A DNA stretch of 59,147 nucleotides from Clostridia bacterium (GTDB lineage: Bacteria > Bacillota > Clostridia > Peptostreptococcales > Anaerovoracaceae), in the NCBI GenBank assembly GCA_024403185.1, contig JAKSSG010000005.1, forward strand, positions 1 to 59,147. Direction: 5' to 3'. Of this stretch, positions 39,894-49,669 are shown piece by piece. The position numbers and the translations under genes were made by a program. Each line of letters starts with the position of its first letter. Within the stretch, counting starts at the first letter, position 1. The notes below the pieces were generated by a model. That model was not told the DNA's origin. It saw only the letters and a program-made list of their open reading frames with translations, and searched no databases.

Positions 39894-41273
39894 ATGAAGA
39901 AGATAAGCATTAACGATATAGTGACCGCAACAGGCGGTCGACTTATACAGAAGTCGAAAGAGACATTCGTAACCGGCATATGGCACGATTCCAGAGAAGT
40001 ATCCGAAGGAGACATGTTTGTTGCCATAGAAGGCGAGAACAGGGACGGACACATGTTTATCCCTCAGGTGGTTGAGAAGGGCTGCAGAACCGTACTGGTA
40101 TCCCATACGGGACAGTGGCTTGCGGAGCTTGACGACACGAGGCAGGCAGTCAACGCCATTCTTGTTGAAGATACGGTGGAGGCCATGGGAAAACTGGCAG
40201 CATGGTATCTGAAGAGCCTTGATATCAGACGCGTGGCGGTAACCGGCAGCGTTGGCAAGACTTCAACCAGGGACATGATCTACTATGTTCTGGGAGAAAA
40301 GTACAGCTGCGGACGCAATCTCAAGAACTACAACAACAACATCGGACTTCCGATCTCAATATTCCAGTTTGATGAAAACACCCGGGCAGCCGTTCTGGAA
40401 ATGGGAATGGATGCTTTTGGTGAAATAGACTATCTGAGCGGAATAGTAAAACCGGAGATAGGAGTAATCACGAACATAGGCGTAGCCCACATGGAAAAAC
40501 TGGGCAGCCGCGATGGCATATTCAGGGCCAAGATGGAAATCGCGGGAAACATTTTGCCGAAGAGCGAAGGCGGAACTCTTGTCTTTGCAGGAGATAATGA
40601 ATTTCTTACAAAAGCAGGAACCTCCGGCGATTATGACCAGATTGAAGTCGGCAAGGAAAAAAATGCGGATCTTGTCATTTCAGACGTTGACGATTTCGGA
40701 ATAGAAGGTATAAAATTTACAGCGGTGTGCGATGGAGAAAAGGCGGAAGTGAAACTGCCTGTTCCGGGAACACACAATGCGATAAATGCAGGTCTTGCAC
40801 TGGCTGTCGGAAAGCGGCTGGGCATAAGCCTTGAAGAGGGCGCAGCAGGACTTGCCGGAGCGGAACTTACGGGAAGCCGCCTGCGCAAGATTAAGGGAAA
40901 AAACATAACAATAATAGACGACACATACAATGCCAACCCGGATTCAATGAAGAGCGCACTCGATGTTCTGAAAAAGAGTGAGGCGAAGCGCAGAGTTGCA
41001 ATTCTGGGCGACATGTTTGAACTGGGAGATCAGACAGAGTTACTCCACAGAGGAGTTGGTGTCCACGCCAGAAAAATCGGAATCGACGAGGTCATCTGCA
41101 TAGGTGATCTGGCGGAAAACATTTCCGAAGGGGCGGTGGGTACGCACTTCCCGGATAAGGAAACATTTCTTAAGGTAATCGAGGACTACATCAGAGAGGG
41201 AGACCTGGTTCTGGTAAAGGCCTCAAGGGGCATGGCACTCGAGAAGATAGTAGAAAAACTTGAAACACTGTAA
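39894..41273 (+). CDS. murF: UDP-MurNAc-tripeptide-D-Ala-D-Ala ligase
   Basis: 459 residues. Adds D-alanyl-D-alanine to the peptidoglycan precursor in the cytoplasm. Mur-ligase landmarks: ISINDIVTATGG and GIWHDSREVSEGDMFVAI (N-terminal UDP-binding), P-loop TGSVGKTSTRDMI (near residue 118), NNNIGLPISI, EMGMDAFGEIDYLS, NIGVAHMEKLGS, DDTYNANPDSMKSAL and ILGDMFELG. It starts one base after the preceding stop region, so coupled translation is expected. Confidence 0.97.
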   Translation: MKKISINDIVTATGGRLIQKSKETFVTGIWHDSREVSEGDMFVAIEGENRDGHMFIPQVVEKGCRTVLVSHTGQWLAELDDTRQAVNAILVEDTVEAMGKLAAWYLKSLDIRRVAVTGSVGKTSTRDMIYYVLGEKYSCGRNLKNYNNNIGLPISIFQFDENTRAAVLEMGMDAFGEIDYLSGIVKPEIGVITNIGVAHMEKLGSRDGIFRAKMEIAGNILPKSEGGTLVFAGDNEFLTKAGTSGDYDQIEVGKEKNADLVISDVDDFGIEGIKFTAVCDGEKAEVKLPVPGTHNAINAGLALAVGKRLGISLEEGAAGLAGAELTGSRLRKIKGKNITIIDDTYNANPDSMKSALDVLKKSEAKRRVAILGDMFELGDQTELLHRGVGVHARKIGIDEVICIGDLAENISEGAVGTHFPDKETFLKVIEDYIREGDLVLVKASRGMALEKIVEKLETL

Positions 41274-41288
41274 CAGGCAGGAGCAGAC

Positions 41289-42293
41289 ATGAACATTCAC
41301 GCAATACACATAATAATAGTATTTCTGGCGGCCTTCGTCATTTCGGTAATAGGAACGAAAATAGAAATTCCGATTCTGAGAGAAAAGGCCGGACAGAACA
41401 TAAGAGAAGAAGGGCTGAAGTCCCATTATTCCAAGGCCGGAACACCGAGCATGGGCGGCATAAGCATTATCATTGCAACATGCATAATGGGCTTTATCGG
41501 AACTGTGCTCTTCGGCGGAACAATAGGTGACGAGCTGCTTATAATACTCGTGTTTGCGGGCTTCGGAATCATCGGATTCATAGACGACTACAGGAAGGTA
41601 ATAAGAAAGCAGAACGAGGGCCTGACGGCAAAGCAGAAGTTCGGGCTTCAGATGATCGTTTCCATTGCCTTTGCAGTATTCTTTGCACACTATTCATCAT
41701 TTGGAACAGAGGTGTTCATTCCGATAGCTGACATCTTTGTTGATTTCGGAATCTGGTACTACGTGTTTGTGGTATTCGCGGTACTGGCAATGACCAACGC
41801 TGTCAACCTGACTGACGGTCTTGACGGACTGGCTTCGGGAGTAACGGCAATAGTTTGCGTATTCTTTGCGTTTGCAGGCTTCTTCGGCGGAGCCTTCTGC
41901 AGATTCGGCGGATTCATAGGAGAAGCATCTGAAACATTCTTCTTCATAGCGCTGGCAGGTGCCTGTCTGGGATTCCTGGTGTTCAACAGACATCCGGCAA
42001 AGGTGTTCATGGGAGATACGGGTTCACTGGCACTGGGCGGCGGAGTTGTTGCAGCGGCTATCGTTCTCAAGCTTGAACTGCTCCTCCTGGTTGCAGGACT
42101 CATATACGTAATCGAGGCACTGTCAGTTGTGCTTCAGGTTTCATATTTCAAACTGACACACGGCAAGAGAATATTCAAGATGGCGCCGATTCATCATCAC
42201 TTTGAAATGTGCGGATGGTCAGAGGTCAAGGTTGTAATCATCTTCTGGCTCTTCACATTCGCATGCTGTCTGGCTGCCTTCTTCATGATATAA
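41289..42293 (+). CDS. mraY: Phospho-MurNAc-pentapeptide transferase
   Basis: 334 residues, about ten membrane helices. Makes lipid I from UDP-MurNAc-pentapeptide and undecaprenyl phosphate. Catalytic motifs: GTPSMGGISI, GFIDDYRKV (Asp pair), NAVNLTDGLDGLASG, HPAKVFMGDTGSLALGG and APIHHHFEMCGWSE. Fully typical; AGGAG upstream. Confidence 0.98.
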   Translation: MNIHAIHIIIVFLAAFVISVIGTKIEIPILREKAGQNIREEGLKSHYSKAGTPSMGGISIIIATCIMGFIGTVLFGGTIGDELLIILVFAGFGIIGFIDDYRKVIRKQNEGLTAKQKFGLQMIVSIAFAVFFAHYSSFGTEVFIPIADIFVDFGIWYYVFVVFAVLAMTNAVNLTDGLDGLASGVTAIVCVFFAFAGFFGGAFCRFGGFIGEASETFFFIALAGACLGFLVFNRHPAKVFMGDTGSLALGGGVVAAAIVLKLELLLLVAGLIYVIEALSVVLQVSYFKLTHGKRIFKMAPIHHHFEMCGWSEVKVVIIFWLFTFACCLAAFFMI

Positions 42294-42303
42294 GGAGAGA
42301 AAG

Positions 42304-43659
42304 ATGAAGGATAAGAAAATACTGGTTATAGGAATGGGCAGAAGCGGCAAGGCTGCAGTAGAGGCGCTTGTCGGTGCGGGAGCATCCGTAAGCGTGCAGG
42401 ACAGCAAGGCTGACGGAGGAATAGACGCGGAATTTGCCCAGTACCTTAAGGACAACGGTATTAAAACATATTTCGGAGAAAAGCCGGAAGACGTATTGCA
42501 GTATGACATGCTGGTACTGAGCCCGGGAGTTCCTCCTGCAGTGGATTTCATAAGAGAAGCCGCAGAAGCCGGTGCGGAAATAATAGGCGAGCTTGAACTG
42601 GCATACAGACTATGCAAAGGCAGCTTCGTAGCCATTACGGGAACCAACGGCAAGACGACAACAACCACCCTGGTGGGAGAAATATACAAGGCATCGGGAA
42701 GAGATACCATAGTAGGCGGAAACATCGGCAGGGCCATTGCAGTAGACGCTCAGGAGGCCGGTGAGGACACCTGGATGATAACCGAAACAAGCAGTTTCCA
42801 GCTGGAAACCATCAAGGATTTCAGACCTGAAGTTTCCGCAATTCTCAATCTGACACCTGACCACATGGACAGACACAAGACAATGGAGAATTACGGCCGC
42901 GCCAAGGCAGCCGTATTCATGAATCAGACTCCTGACCAGTACTGCGTGCTCAACTTTGACGACAGGGCATGCTTCGAGCTGGCGGAAAGAGAAGGCTGCA
43001 GGGCAAAGGTCGTTCCATTCAGCAGAACGGAGGAACTGGAATTCGGCGCTTTTGCAAAGGCAGGAAACATCGTAATAAAGGACGAGAGCGGAAAAGAAAC
43101 TGTAATATGCGGCGTGGATGAGCTGAAGATTCCGGGTTCACACAATCTGGAGAACGCTCTGGCGGCAGCTGCAGTGGCATACTTCGGCGGAATCGATCCG
43201 GAAACGATCGGCAAGGCAATGAAGGAATTTGCCGGCGTTGAGCACAGAATAGAGGCGGTATGCGAGAAGAACGGAGTACGATTTGTCAATGACTCCAAGG
43301 GAACAAACACGGACGCCGCAATCAAGGCCATTGAGGCCATGAAAGAGAACATTATCCTCATAGCAGGAGGCTATGACAAGGGTTCAACATATGATGAATT
43401 CATCGACGCATTCGATGGAAGAGTAAAGGAACTTATTCTCATGGGTGTTACCGCACCTAAGATCAGAGAAACGGCGGAAGCCAGAGGCTTTACCTCCATA
43501 ACCATGGCTGAGAACATGGAGGACTGCGTTGCAAAGGCTTACGCAATGGCAAAGCCGGGAGACGTTGTTCTGCTGTCACCTGCCTGCGCAAGCTGGGACA
43601 TGTACGATAACTTTGAACAGAGGGGAGACCACTTTAAGGAATGCGCTCTGAAACTCTAA
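42304..43659 (+). CDS. murD: UDP-MurNAc-L-alanine-D-glutamate ligase
   Basis: 451 residues. Adds D-glutamate to UDP-MurNAc-L-Ala. N-terminal Rossmann part (ILVIGMGRSGKAAVEAL, LVLSPGVPP), P-loop ITGTNGKTTTTTLVG, GGNIGRA, ETSSFQLETI, LNLTPDHMDRH, FAGVEHRIEAV, NDSKGTNTDAA, IAGGYDKG and LLSPACASWDMY. GGAGAGA upstream. Its 3' end overlaps ftsW by 19 bases. murC is not in this cluster. Confidence 0.98.
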   Translation: MKDKKILVIGMGRSGKAAVEALVGAGASVSVQDSKADGGIDAEFAQYLKDNGIKTYFGEKPEDVLQYDMLVLSPGVPPAVDFIREAAEAGAEIIGELELAYRLCKGSFVAITGTNGKTTTTTLVGEIYKASGRDTIVGGNIGRAIAVDAQEAGEDTWMITETSSFQLETIKDFRPEVSAILNLTPDHMDRHKTMENYGRAKAAVFMNQTPDQYCVLNFDDRACFELAEREGCRAKVVPFSRTEELEFGAFAKAGNIVIKDESGKETVICGVDELKIPGSHNLENALAAAAVAYFGGIDPETIGKAMKEFAGVEHRIEAVCEKNGVRFVNDSKGTNTDAAIKAIEAMKENIILIAGGYDKGSTYDEFIDAFDGRVKELILMGVTAPKIRETAEARGFTSITMAENMEDCVAKAYAMAKPGDVVLLSPACASWDMYDNFEQRGDHFKECALKL

Positions 43660-44894
43660 ACAGAAAGAATTCCTCTCTTCTGGGGAACATACTGGAACAG
43701 CTGAAGGAAACTGATTTCGTAATGCTGACCATAACGCTCGTACTTGCTTTTTACGGGCTTGTTATGGTGTTCAGTGCCAGTTACTATTTTTCCATCAGCG
43801 AGAGCGGAAACCCTTTCTATTACCTGATTCGTGACGGCATATGGGTTGTTCTGGGAATAATTCTCATGTGCCTGGGTGCGCTCATTGACTACAGGAAATA
43901 CAACAACAGGAAGATCATTCTGGCCTTCCTGCTTTTGTGCCTGCTTCTGCTTGTTCTGGTGCTGACACCGGCAGGATCGGAAGCCAATGACGCCACCAGA
44001 TGGATCAAGCTTGGACCGATTACAATAATGCCCGGCGAAATTGCCAAGATGGGCATGATTTTCTTCGTTGCCTGGTTCTATTCGGAAAATACGAAAAGGG
44101 CGAGAATGCCTCTGCAGGGACTGCTTCCGGTTGTCGCTGTAATGGGCGTATTCGCACTTCTTATCATCAAGCAGCCTAACCTTTCAACAGCAATCACACT
44201 CTGCGGAATAGTAGTGGTAATGATGCTTGTTGCCGGCATGAGATGGCTCTACGTAATACTCCTCGGAGGACTTGGAGTACTGGGAGTTCTCGGTCTCATA
44301 CTCGGCTCGGGAGGGTACTGGCTCGAACGTTTCACAACATTCACCCATCCATTTGACTATGAAGCAACCAGCGGATATCAGATTGTTCAGGGCCTTCAGG
44401 CTCTGGGCTCAGGCGGACTCTTCGGCGTCGGACTCGGCAAGAGCGTAACCAAGAGTCTCTATCTGCCATATCCTCACAACGACTTCATACTTGCAATAAT
44501 AGGAGAGGAAACAGGATATCTGGGAATACTGTTCCTCCTCGTGCTGTACTGCATTTTCATCTGGAGGGGAGTAAAGATCGCTCTGAACTGTCAGGATGAA
44601 TTCGGGCTGCTGCTGGCATCCGGAACAGTTCTGATGGTTGCAATACAGGTTGTGCTCAACCTGGCAGTTGTTACCTCGTCAATGCCTGCAACGGGAGTTA
44701 ACCTTCCGTTCGTAAGCTATGGCGGAAATGCCCTGATGATATTCATGTTCATGTCGGGAGTTGTGCTGAACATATCGCGGCATATTCCGAGGGAAAAGAA
44801 GGTAATTCTGGAGAGAAAAGAGGAGAGACATGAAAGTAATAATGACTGGCGGAGGAACGGGAGGACACATATACCCGGCAATAGCCATAGCTGA
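43641..44894 (+). CDS. ftsW: Peptidoglycan glycosyltransferase FtsW (SEDS family)
   Basis: 417 residues, about ten helices. SEDS polymerase that extends septal glycan strands with its partner PBP. Family segments: VMVFSASYYF, DATRWIKLGPITIMPGEIAKMG, KQPNLSTAI, SGGYWLERFTTFTHPFDY (the catalytic Asp loop), GSGGLFGVGLGKSVTKSLYLPYPHNDFI, IGEETGYLG and LPFVSYGGNAL. Start at an ATG inside the end of murD. The last 22 codons lie inside murG and give a tail rich in N, R and H, probably without function. Confidence 0.96.
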   Translation: MRSETLNRKNSSLLGNILEQLKETDFVMLTITLVLAFYGLVMVFSASYYFSISESGNPFYYLIRDGIWVVLGIILMCLGALIDYRKYNNRKIILAFLLLCLLLLVLVLTPAGSEANDATRWIKLGPITIMPGEIAKMGMIFFVAWFYSENTKRARMPLQGLLPVVAVMGVFALLIIKQPNLSTAITLCGIVVVMMLVAGMRWLYVILLGGLGVLGVLGLILGSGGYWLERFTTFTHPFDYEATSGYQIVQGLQALGSGGLFGVGLGKSVTKSLYLPYPHNDFILAIIGEETGYLGILFLLVLYCIFIWRGVKIALNCQDEFGLLLASGTVLMVAIQVVLNLAVVTSSMPATGVNLPFVSYGGNALMIFMFMSGVVLNISRHIPREKKVILERKEERHESNNDWRRNGRTHIPGNSHS

Positions 44895-45936
44895 TGAAAT
44901 AAAAAAGAGAAACCCTGACGCTGACATTCTGTTTGTCGGTGCTGAAAGAGGTCTTGAGAAAAAGCTGGTTCCCCAGAGAGGATATCAGATCAAGCTCATA
45001 CCTGTGGCAGGATTCAACAGAAAGAATCTGCTGAAGAACATTGCGGTCATCCGCAAGCTTATGAAGGGAAATGCTCAGGCGAAGAAAATCATCGAAGATT
45101 TCGGGCCTGATTTTGTTGTAGGTACGGGAGGCTATGCCAGCGCGCCAATGGTGAAAACCGCGCAGAAGATGAAGATACCTACTTACATACATGAACAGAA
45201 CGCCTATCCGGGAGTGACAAACAAGCTTCTGGAGAAGGGCGTAAGAAAAGTATTTCTTGGTTTTGCAAAAGCAGCCGAATACTTCAAAAAGCCGGAAAAG
45301 CTGGTTGTTGCCGGCAATCCGGTCCGCGATGAGTTCATGAACCCGGACAGGGAAAAGGCCAGGGCAAAACTGGGCTTTGACCGGGATGAATTCGTTCTGC
45401 TGGCCTTTGGCGGAAGCCAGGGTGCCGGAAGAATAAACAAGGCCATGATTAATGTTATCAGGCACTATAACGGTCAGAAGGGAATAAGAATCTGCCTTGG
45501 AGCGGGAAGCTACTATTATGCCGCAATCATGGAGTCCTTCAGGGATGAAGGCTTTGAGCCTGCAGATAATATTTCGATAATGGAATACATTGAGGACATG
45601 GCATCCTATCTGGCGGCTGCCGATCTGGTCGTAAGCAGAAGCGGTGCACTGACGGTTGCAGAGACGACAGTAAGCGGTACACCGGCCCTGTTCATTCCTT
45701 CACCTATGGTTACGGGAAATCATCAGTACTACAATGCACTTGCCGTGGCAGAGGCAGGAGGGGCAATCATCATCGAGGAAAAGGACCTTGAGGACGAAAA
45801 GCTGATTGCACAGATAGAAGAACTGAAGGCCAGCCCTGAAAGACTCGGGGAAATGGCAGAGAAGAGCCGCATGTGCGGTCCTGTCAGTGCGACGGGAATC
45901 ATATGTGACGGCATCCTGGGAGATTACGCAAATTGA
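44830..45936 (+). CDS. murG: UDP-GlcNAc transferase MurG
   Basis: 368 residues. Adds GlcNAc to lipid I to make lipid II at the inner membrane face. Seen: MTGGGTGGHIYPAIAIADE (glycine loop), VGTGGYASAPMV, HEQNAYPGVTNK, VVAGNPVRDEF, GGSQGAGRIN, ADLVVSRSGALTVAE and GNHQYYNA. AGGAGAGA lies directly upstream within ftsW, with which it overlaps by 65 bases. Confidence 0.97.
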   Translation: MKVIMTGGGTGGHIYPAIAIADEIKKRNPDADILFVGAERGLEKKLVPQRGYQIKLIPVAGFNRKNLLKNIAVIRKLMKGNAQAKKIIEDFGPDFVVGTGGYASAPMVKTAQKMKIPTYIHEQNAYPGVTNKLLEKGVRKVFLGFAKAAEYFKKPEKLVVAGNPVRDEFMNPDREKARAKLGFDRDEFVLLAFGGSQGAGRINKAMINVIRHYNGQKGIRICLGAGSYYYAAIMESFRDEGFEPADNISIMEYIEDMASYLAAADLVVSRSGALTVAETTVSGTPALFIPSPMVTGNHQYYNALAVAEAGGAIIIEEKDLEDEKLIAQIEELKASPERLGEMAEKSRMCGPVSATGIICDGILGDYAN

Positions 45937-46664
45937 GCGAAGATCAGAAGAAAAAGAGAAGGAAAAAAAATTATCTTTTGAGACTGATAATCATAGTTGC
46001 AATACTGGCAGGTGCGGGAGTCCTGATGCACATTGACTACTTTGACGTCAACGGCGTTGCGGTAATAGGCAACGAGGACATTTCCGACGAAGAGATTCTC
46101 CGCCTTTCGGGGATAGAAATGGGGAAGAGCATCTTCGACGTGCACCCCTTTATCGTTGAGCACAGAATCAGGAAGAATCTGTACATTGACGAGGTGAACG
46201 TGGACAGGAAGCTTCCGGACAAGGTGGAAATAAGGGTGACCGAGCGAAGGGGTAACGCCCAGTTCATAATGGGCAAGAAATATGTTGTCACCGACAATGA
46301 GGGCCAGGTAATCGACATTTCCGATGAGGAGATGCCGGCAACCCTTGTCGAAAACATTAAGGTTACCGGGGCAACAAACGGCGGAAGGATTGAAGTAAGG
46401 GACAGCGGTGAGCTGGAAAAGGCTCTGAACTTTATCAGACTGACCGAGGATAATGACCTGTTTTTCAAGAGACTGAGCATAAGCAAAAACCATGTTGAGG
46501 CACATGTTTTTGACGAGCTGGTCTGCGTGGGAAAGTACGCTGATTTCGAGAGCTGCATCCAGTCCGGAACGCTCAAATCGGTACTCTATGATCTGTATCA
46601 GAAGGGCACTGAAAAGGGCACTGTTAATGTATATAAGAACGATTATTGTTTCTTTACGCCATAG
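45933..46664 (+). CDS. divIB: Cell-division protein FtsQ/DivIB
   Basis: 243 residues from a TTG that overlaps the murG stop (TTGA); GGGAG lies about ten bases upstream. A basic N-terminus (KKKRRKKNY), one membrane helix (about residues 15-35), a POTRA domain (YFDVNGVAVIGNEDISDEEILRLSGI, GKSIFDVHP, VDRKLPDKVEIRVTERR) and the FtsQ beta domain (VTDNEGQVID). It scaffolds the FtsL-DivIC-PBP complex outside the membrane. Confidence 0.93.
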   Translation: MSEDQKKKRRKKNYLLRLIIIVAILAGAGVLMHIDYFDVNGVAVIGNEDISDEEILRLSGIEMGKSIFDVHPFIVEHRIRKNLYIDEVNVDRKLPDKVEIRVTERRGNAQFIMGKKYVVTDNEGQVIDISDEEMPATLVENIKVTGATNGGRIEVRDSGELEKALNFIRLTEDNDLFFKRLSISKNHVEAHVFDELVCVGKYADFESCIQSGTLKSVLYDLYQKGTEKGTVNVYKNDYCFFTP

Positions 46665-46681
46665 AATTATTATGCTATAAT
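46653..46681 (+). promoter_or_regulatory. Promoter of ftsZ
   Basis: TTTACG (46653-46658), 17 bases, TATAAT (46676-46681). It overlaps the last codons of divIB and gives a leader of about 33 bases with GGGAGG before the ftsZ ATG. ftsZ can therefore be transcribed apart from the rest of the cluster. Confidence 0.75.
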
Positions 46682-46720
46682 CAACTATAAGTATGAACAA
46701 CTGCGTGGGAGGTACATTTA

Positions 46721-47818
46721 ATGTTACAATTTGAGATGAATGACAACGCTTTACAGGAAATAAAAGTAATAGGTGTTGGCGGTGGCGGATGTAATGCAGT
46801 CAACAGAATGATCGAAGACGGAATGAAGGGCGTAACGTTTATTGCTGTTAATACAGATAAGCAGACGCTGGACAAGAATAAGGCAGAAACCAAGATTCAG
46901 ATCGGGGAAAAACTGACAAAGGGTCTGGGTGCTGGCGGTAACCCGGAGATCGGTCAGAAATCAGCTGAAGAGAATATAGAAAATCTTGAAAAGTTCGTTC
47001 AGGGCTCAGACATGGTATTCGTAACATGCGGCATGGGCGGAGGAACAGGAACGGGAGCAGCTCCTGTAATCGCAAAGATTGCAAAGGATATGGGAATCCT
47101 CACTGTGGGAGTTGTAACAAAACCGTTTGGCTTCGAAGGAAAGAAGAGAGGCGAACACGCTGAACTGGGCATCAAGTACCTGAAGAAGTACGTTGACTCA
47201 CTGGTAGTTGTTCCAAACGACAAGCTTCTGGAAACAGTTCAGGAACAGACATCACTCCTCGATGCATTCAAACTGGCTGACGATGTACTCAAGCAGGGTG
47301 TTCAGTCAATTTCAGACATAATCGTTGATGACGCACTCATCAATCTGGACTTTGCAGACGTTACAACAATCATGAAGGACAGAGGCGTTGTTCACATGGG
47401 CGTTGGTCACGGCCGCGGAGAAAACAAGCTTGATGATGCAGTACAGAGCGCAGTAAACAGCCCGCTGCTCGAAACAAAGATCGACGGCGCAAAGGCAGTT
47501 CTCATAAATATCACAGGCGGCAGAGACCTGACAATGTTCGATGTTGACAAGGTGGCATCACAAATCGACGAACAGGCAGATCCTAACGCAATCATTATTC
47601 TTGGTACTTCCATCAAGGAAGAAATGCAGGATGAAATCGCAGTAACAGTTATCGCTGCCGGATTTGAAAAGCCAAGAGATCTGGGCTCAATGATTCCGGG
47701 CAGACCGGAAGCTGCCGATCCGTCAGAACCTGATTCTGTTGAACCGGCTCCAGCTAGCGATACGGCTGATTACGAAGGCATTCAGGAAATGGACATTCCT
47801 ATCTTCTTAAGGAAATAA
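46721..47818 (+). CDS. ftsZ: Cell-division GTPase FtsZ
   Basis: 365 residues. Tubulin-like GTPase that forms the Z ring. Seen: [62 protein letters not shown] (tubulin signature), [15 protein letters not shown] and [13 protein letters not shown] (T7 loop). A short linker (about residues 318-350) leads to the conserved C-terminal peptide DIPIFLRK used by ZapA/SepF-type partners. Own promoter; a terminator follows. No ftsA is in the window. Confidence 0.98.
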   Translation: MLQFEMNDNALQEIKVIGVGGGGCNAVNRMIEDGMKGVTFIAVNTDKQTLDKNKAETKIQIGEKLTKGLGAGGNPEIGQKSAEENIENLEKFVQGSDMVFVTCGMGGGTGTGAAPVIAKIAKDMGILTVGVVTKPFGFEGKKRGEHAELGIKYLKKYVDSLVVVPNDKLLETVQEQTSLLDAFKLADDVLKQGVQSISDIIVDDALINLDFADVTTIMKDRGVVHMGVGHGRGENKLDDAVQSAVNSPLLETKIDGAKAVLINITGGRDLTMFDVDKVASQIDEQADPNAIIILGTSIKEEMQDEIAVTVIAAGFEKPRDLGSMIPGRPEAADPSEPDSVEPAPASDTADYEGIQEMDIPIFLRK

Positions 47819-47833
47819 GATTAACGACCTTTC

Positions 47834-47866
47834 AATAGCCGGCCGAGCTGCCGGCTATTCGTTTTT
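47834..47866 (+). terminator. Intrinsic terminator after ftsZ
   Basis: AATAGCCGGC, loop CGAGCT, GCCGGCTATT: a perfect 10-bp stem, then CGTTTTT. The last T touches the ATG of the next gene. Confidence 0.92.
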
Positions 47867-48637
47867 ATGAAGAAAATAACATCAGCACAGAACAACATAT
47901 TTAAGAGTGCTCTTAAACTGACCAGAAAGAAATACAGGGACGCCGAAGGAAGGTATCTTCTGGAGGGAATCAAGCCTCTGAGAGATGCCGTGGAGCAGGG
48001 CGTGGAGATTGAGAGCATTTTTTTCAGAGAAGGATCGGAGAACGGTCTGGGAGTCATTTCGGACACAGCGTGTCTGATAGAACTGGAGGGAAGTCTTTTT
48101 GATGAGATTTCCGATACGGAGAATTCCCAGGGCGTGCTGGCTGTGGTCAGAAAGCAACCGCAGGATCATTTCGGGTTTACGGGCCCGGGAAGTCTGGTTT
48201 TGCTTGACAGACTTCAGGATCCGGGCAACATAGGAACAATAATCCGTACAGCAGAAGCAGCTGGCTGCGCAGGAATACTTGCCATAAAGGGCACAGGTGA
48301 CATTTACAGCCCCAAGGTGGTGCGCTCGGCGGCAGGCTCGCTTTTTCGCATGAAGGTTGCAGAAAGTCTCGACACTGATGAAGCTGTGAGAATCTGCAGG
48401 GAAGCGGGAAAGAAGATTGCGGTAAGCTGTCTGGAAGGCGCAGCGGATTACAGGGATGCTGGCCTTGACGAAAACACAGCGATAGTAATTGGAAATGAAG
48501 GCAGCGGAGTGAGCGATGAACTTATGAAGCTGGCGGATATGAAAGTTAAAATCCCCATGAGGGGTGAAATAGAATCATTGAATGCAGCCGTGGCAGCGGG
48601 AATTCTCCTCTATCAGGCTGCAGGGAAGGTAAGATAA
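47867..48637 (+). CDS. SpoU/TrmH-family RNA 2'-O-methyltransferase
   Basis: 256 residues. SPOUT-class SAM enzyme on rRNA or tRNA. N-terminal substrate-binding domain (SAQNNIFKSALKLTRKKYRD, YLLEGIKPLRDAV) and the knotted catalytic domain: LLDRLQDPGNIGTIIRTAEAAG, SPKVVRSAAGSLFRMKV, IVIGNEGSGVSDEL, KIPMRGEIESLNAAVAAGILLY. The ATG follows the T-run of the ftsZ terminator with no Shine-Dalgarno sequence, yet homology supports this start. One-base overlap with pheS (TAATG). Confidence 0.94.
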   Translation: MKKITSAQNNIFKSALKLTRKKYRDAEGRYLLEGIKPLRDAVEQGVEIESIFFREGSENGLGVISDTACLIELEGSLFDEISDTENSQGVLAVVRKQPQDHFGFTGPGSLVLLDRLQDPGNIGTIIRTAEAAGCAGILAIKGTGDIYSPKVVRSAAGSLFRMKVAESLDTDEAVRICREAGKKIAVSCLEGAADYRDAGLDENTAIVIGNEGSGVSDELMKLADMKVKIPMRGEIESLNAAVAAGILLYQAAGKVR

Positions 48638-49659
48638 TGCAGGCTCAGTTAAACAGAATTTTAGAAGAAGCTAAGGGTCAGCTTGAAAAAGCACAGGACC
48701 ATGCCCAGCTGGAAGAAATCAGAGTAAAACTTCTGGGCAAGAAGGGTGAACTTACTCAGATCCTGAGAGGAATGGGACAGCTTTCCCCTGAAGAAAGAAA
48801 AGAAACAGGCGCTTTGGCAAACAAGGTCAGAGGCGAAATCGAACAGCTGCTCGGCGAGAAGGTTGACGCAGTAAAGAAGGCTGCCAAGGCGGCTCAGTTC
48901 AAACTTGAAAAGATTGACGTTACAGAACCGGGAAAGCCGGTTAATCTCGGCGTTAAGCATCCTCTCACAATCACAATGGAGGAAATATCAAAGGTATTCA
49001 TGAACATGGGATTTTCAATTGTTGAAGGTCCTGAGGTTGAAACCGTATTCAACAACTTTGATGCACTCAATGCGGGACCTAATCACCCTGCAAGAGACAT
49101 GACAGACACATTCTACATTACAGATGATGTTCTGCTCAGAACACAGACATCACCTGTACAGGTCAGAACACTCATGAAGCAGAAACCGCCTATCAAGGTT
49201 ATTTCACCGGGCAGATGCTTCAGATGCGATACTCCTGATGCAACACATTCACCTATGTTCCATCAGATTGAAGGACTGGTTGTAGATGAAGGCATAACCA
49301 TGGCAGACCTTAAGGGCACGCTGGACAGCTTTGCAAAGCAGCTCTTCGGACCTGAGACAAAGACAAAGTTCAGACCGCACCACTTCCCGTTTACAGAACC
49401 ATCGGCAGAAGTGGACGTATCATGCTTCAAGTGCGGCGGCAAGGGCTGCAGAGTATGCAAAGGCAGCGGCTGGATTGAGATTCTCGGCTGCGGCATGGTT
49501 CATCCTAACGTTCTCAAGGTTGGCGGACTTGATACTGAAAAGTACACAGGCTTTGCCTTCGGAATGGGCGTAGAGCGAGTTGCCATGCTCAAGTACGGAG
49601 TAGACGACATCCGTCTCTTCTACGAAAATGACATGAGATTCATCAACCAGTTTAAGTAA
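48637..49659 (+). CDS. pheS: Phenylalanine-tRNA ligase alpha subunit
   Basis: 340 residues. Class II synthetase: N-terminal tRNA-binding coiled coil (about residues 1-85), motif HPLTITMEEISKVFMNMGF, motif 2 (SPGRCFRCDTPDATHSPMFHQIEG) and motif 3 region (FGMGVERVAMLKYGVDDIRLF). A cysteine set (CFKCGGKGCRVC) inserts near residue 265-275, as in many bacterial PheS. No T-box leader can fit upstream because its start overlaps the preceding gene. Confidence 0.98.
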   Translation: MQAQLNRILEEAKGQLEKAQDHAQLEEIRVKLLGKKGELTQILRGMGQLSPEERKETGALANKVRGEIEQLLGEKVDAVKKAAKAAQFKLEKIDVTEPGKPVNLGVKHPLTITMEEISKVFMNMGFSIVEGPEVETVFNNFDALNAGPNHPARDMTDTFYITDDVLLRTQTSPVQVRTLMKQKPPIKVISPGRCFRCDTPDATHSPMFHQIEGLVVDEGITMADLKGTLDSFAKQLFGPETKTKFRPHHFPFTEPSAEVDVSCFKCGGKGCRVCKGSGWIEILGCGMVHPNVLKVGGLDTEKYTGFAFGMGVERVAMLKYGVDDIRLFYENDMRFINQFK

Positions 49660-49669
49660 GGAGAAAGCA

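Noticed and set aside
48500..48640. T-box leader for pheST
   Set aside because: pheS starts on the stop codon of the preceding gene and no T-box or specifier structure is seen in the coding sequence before it.
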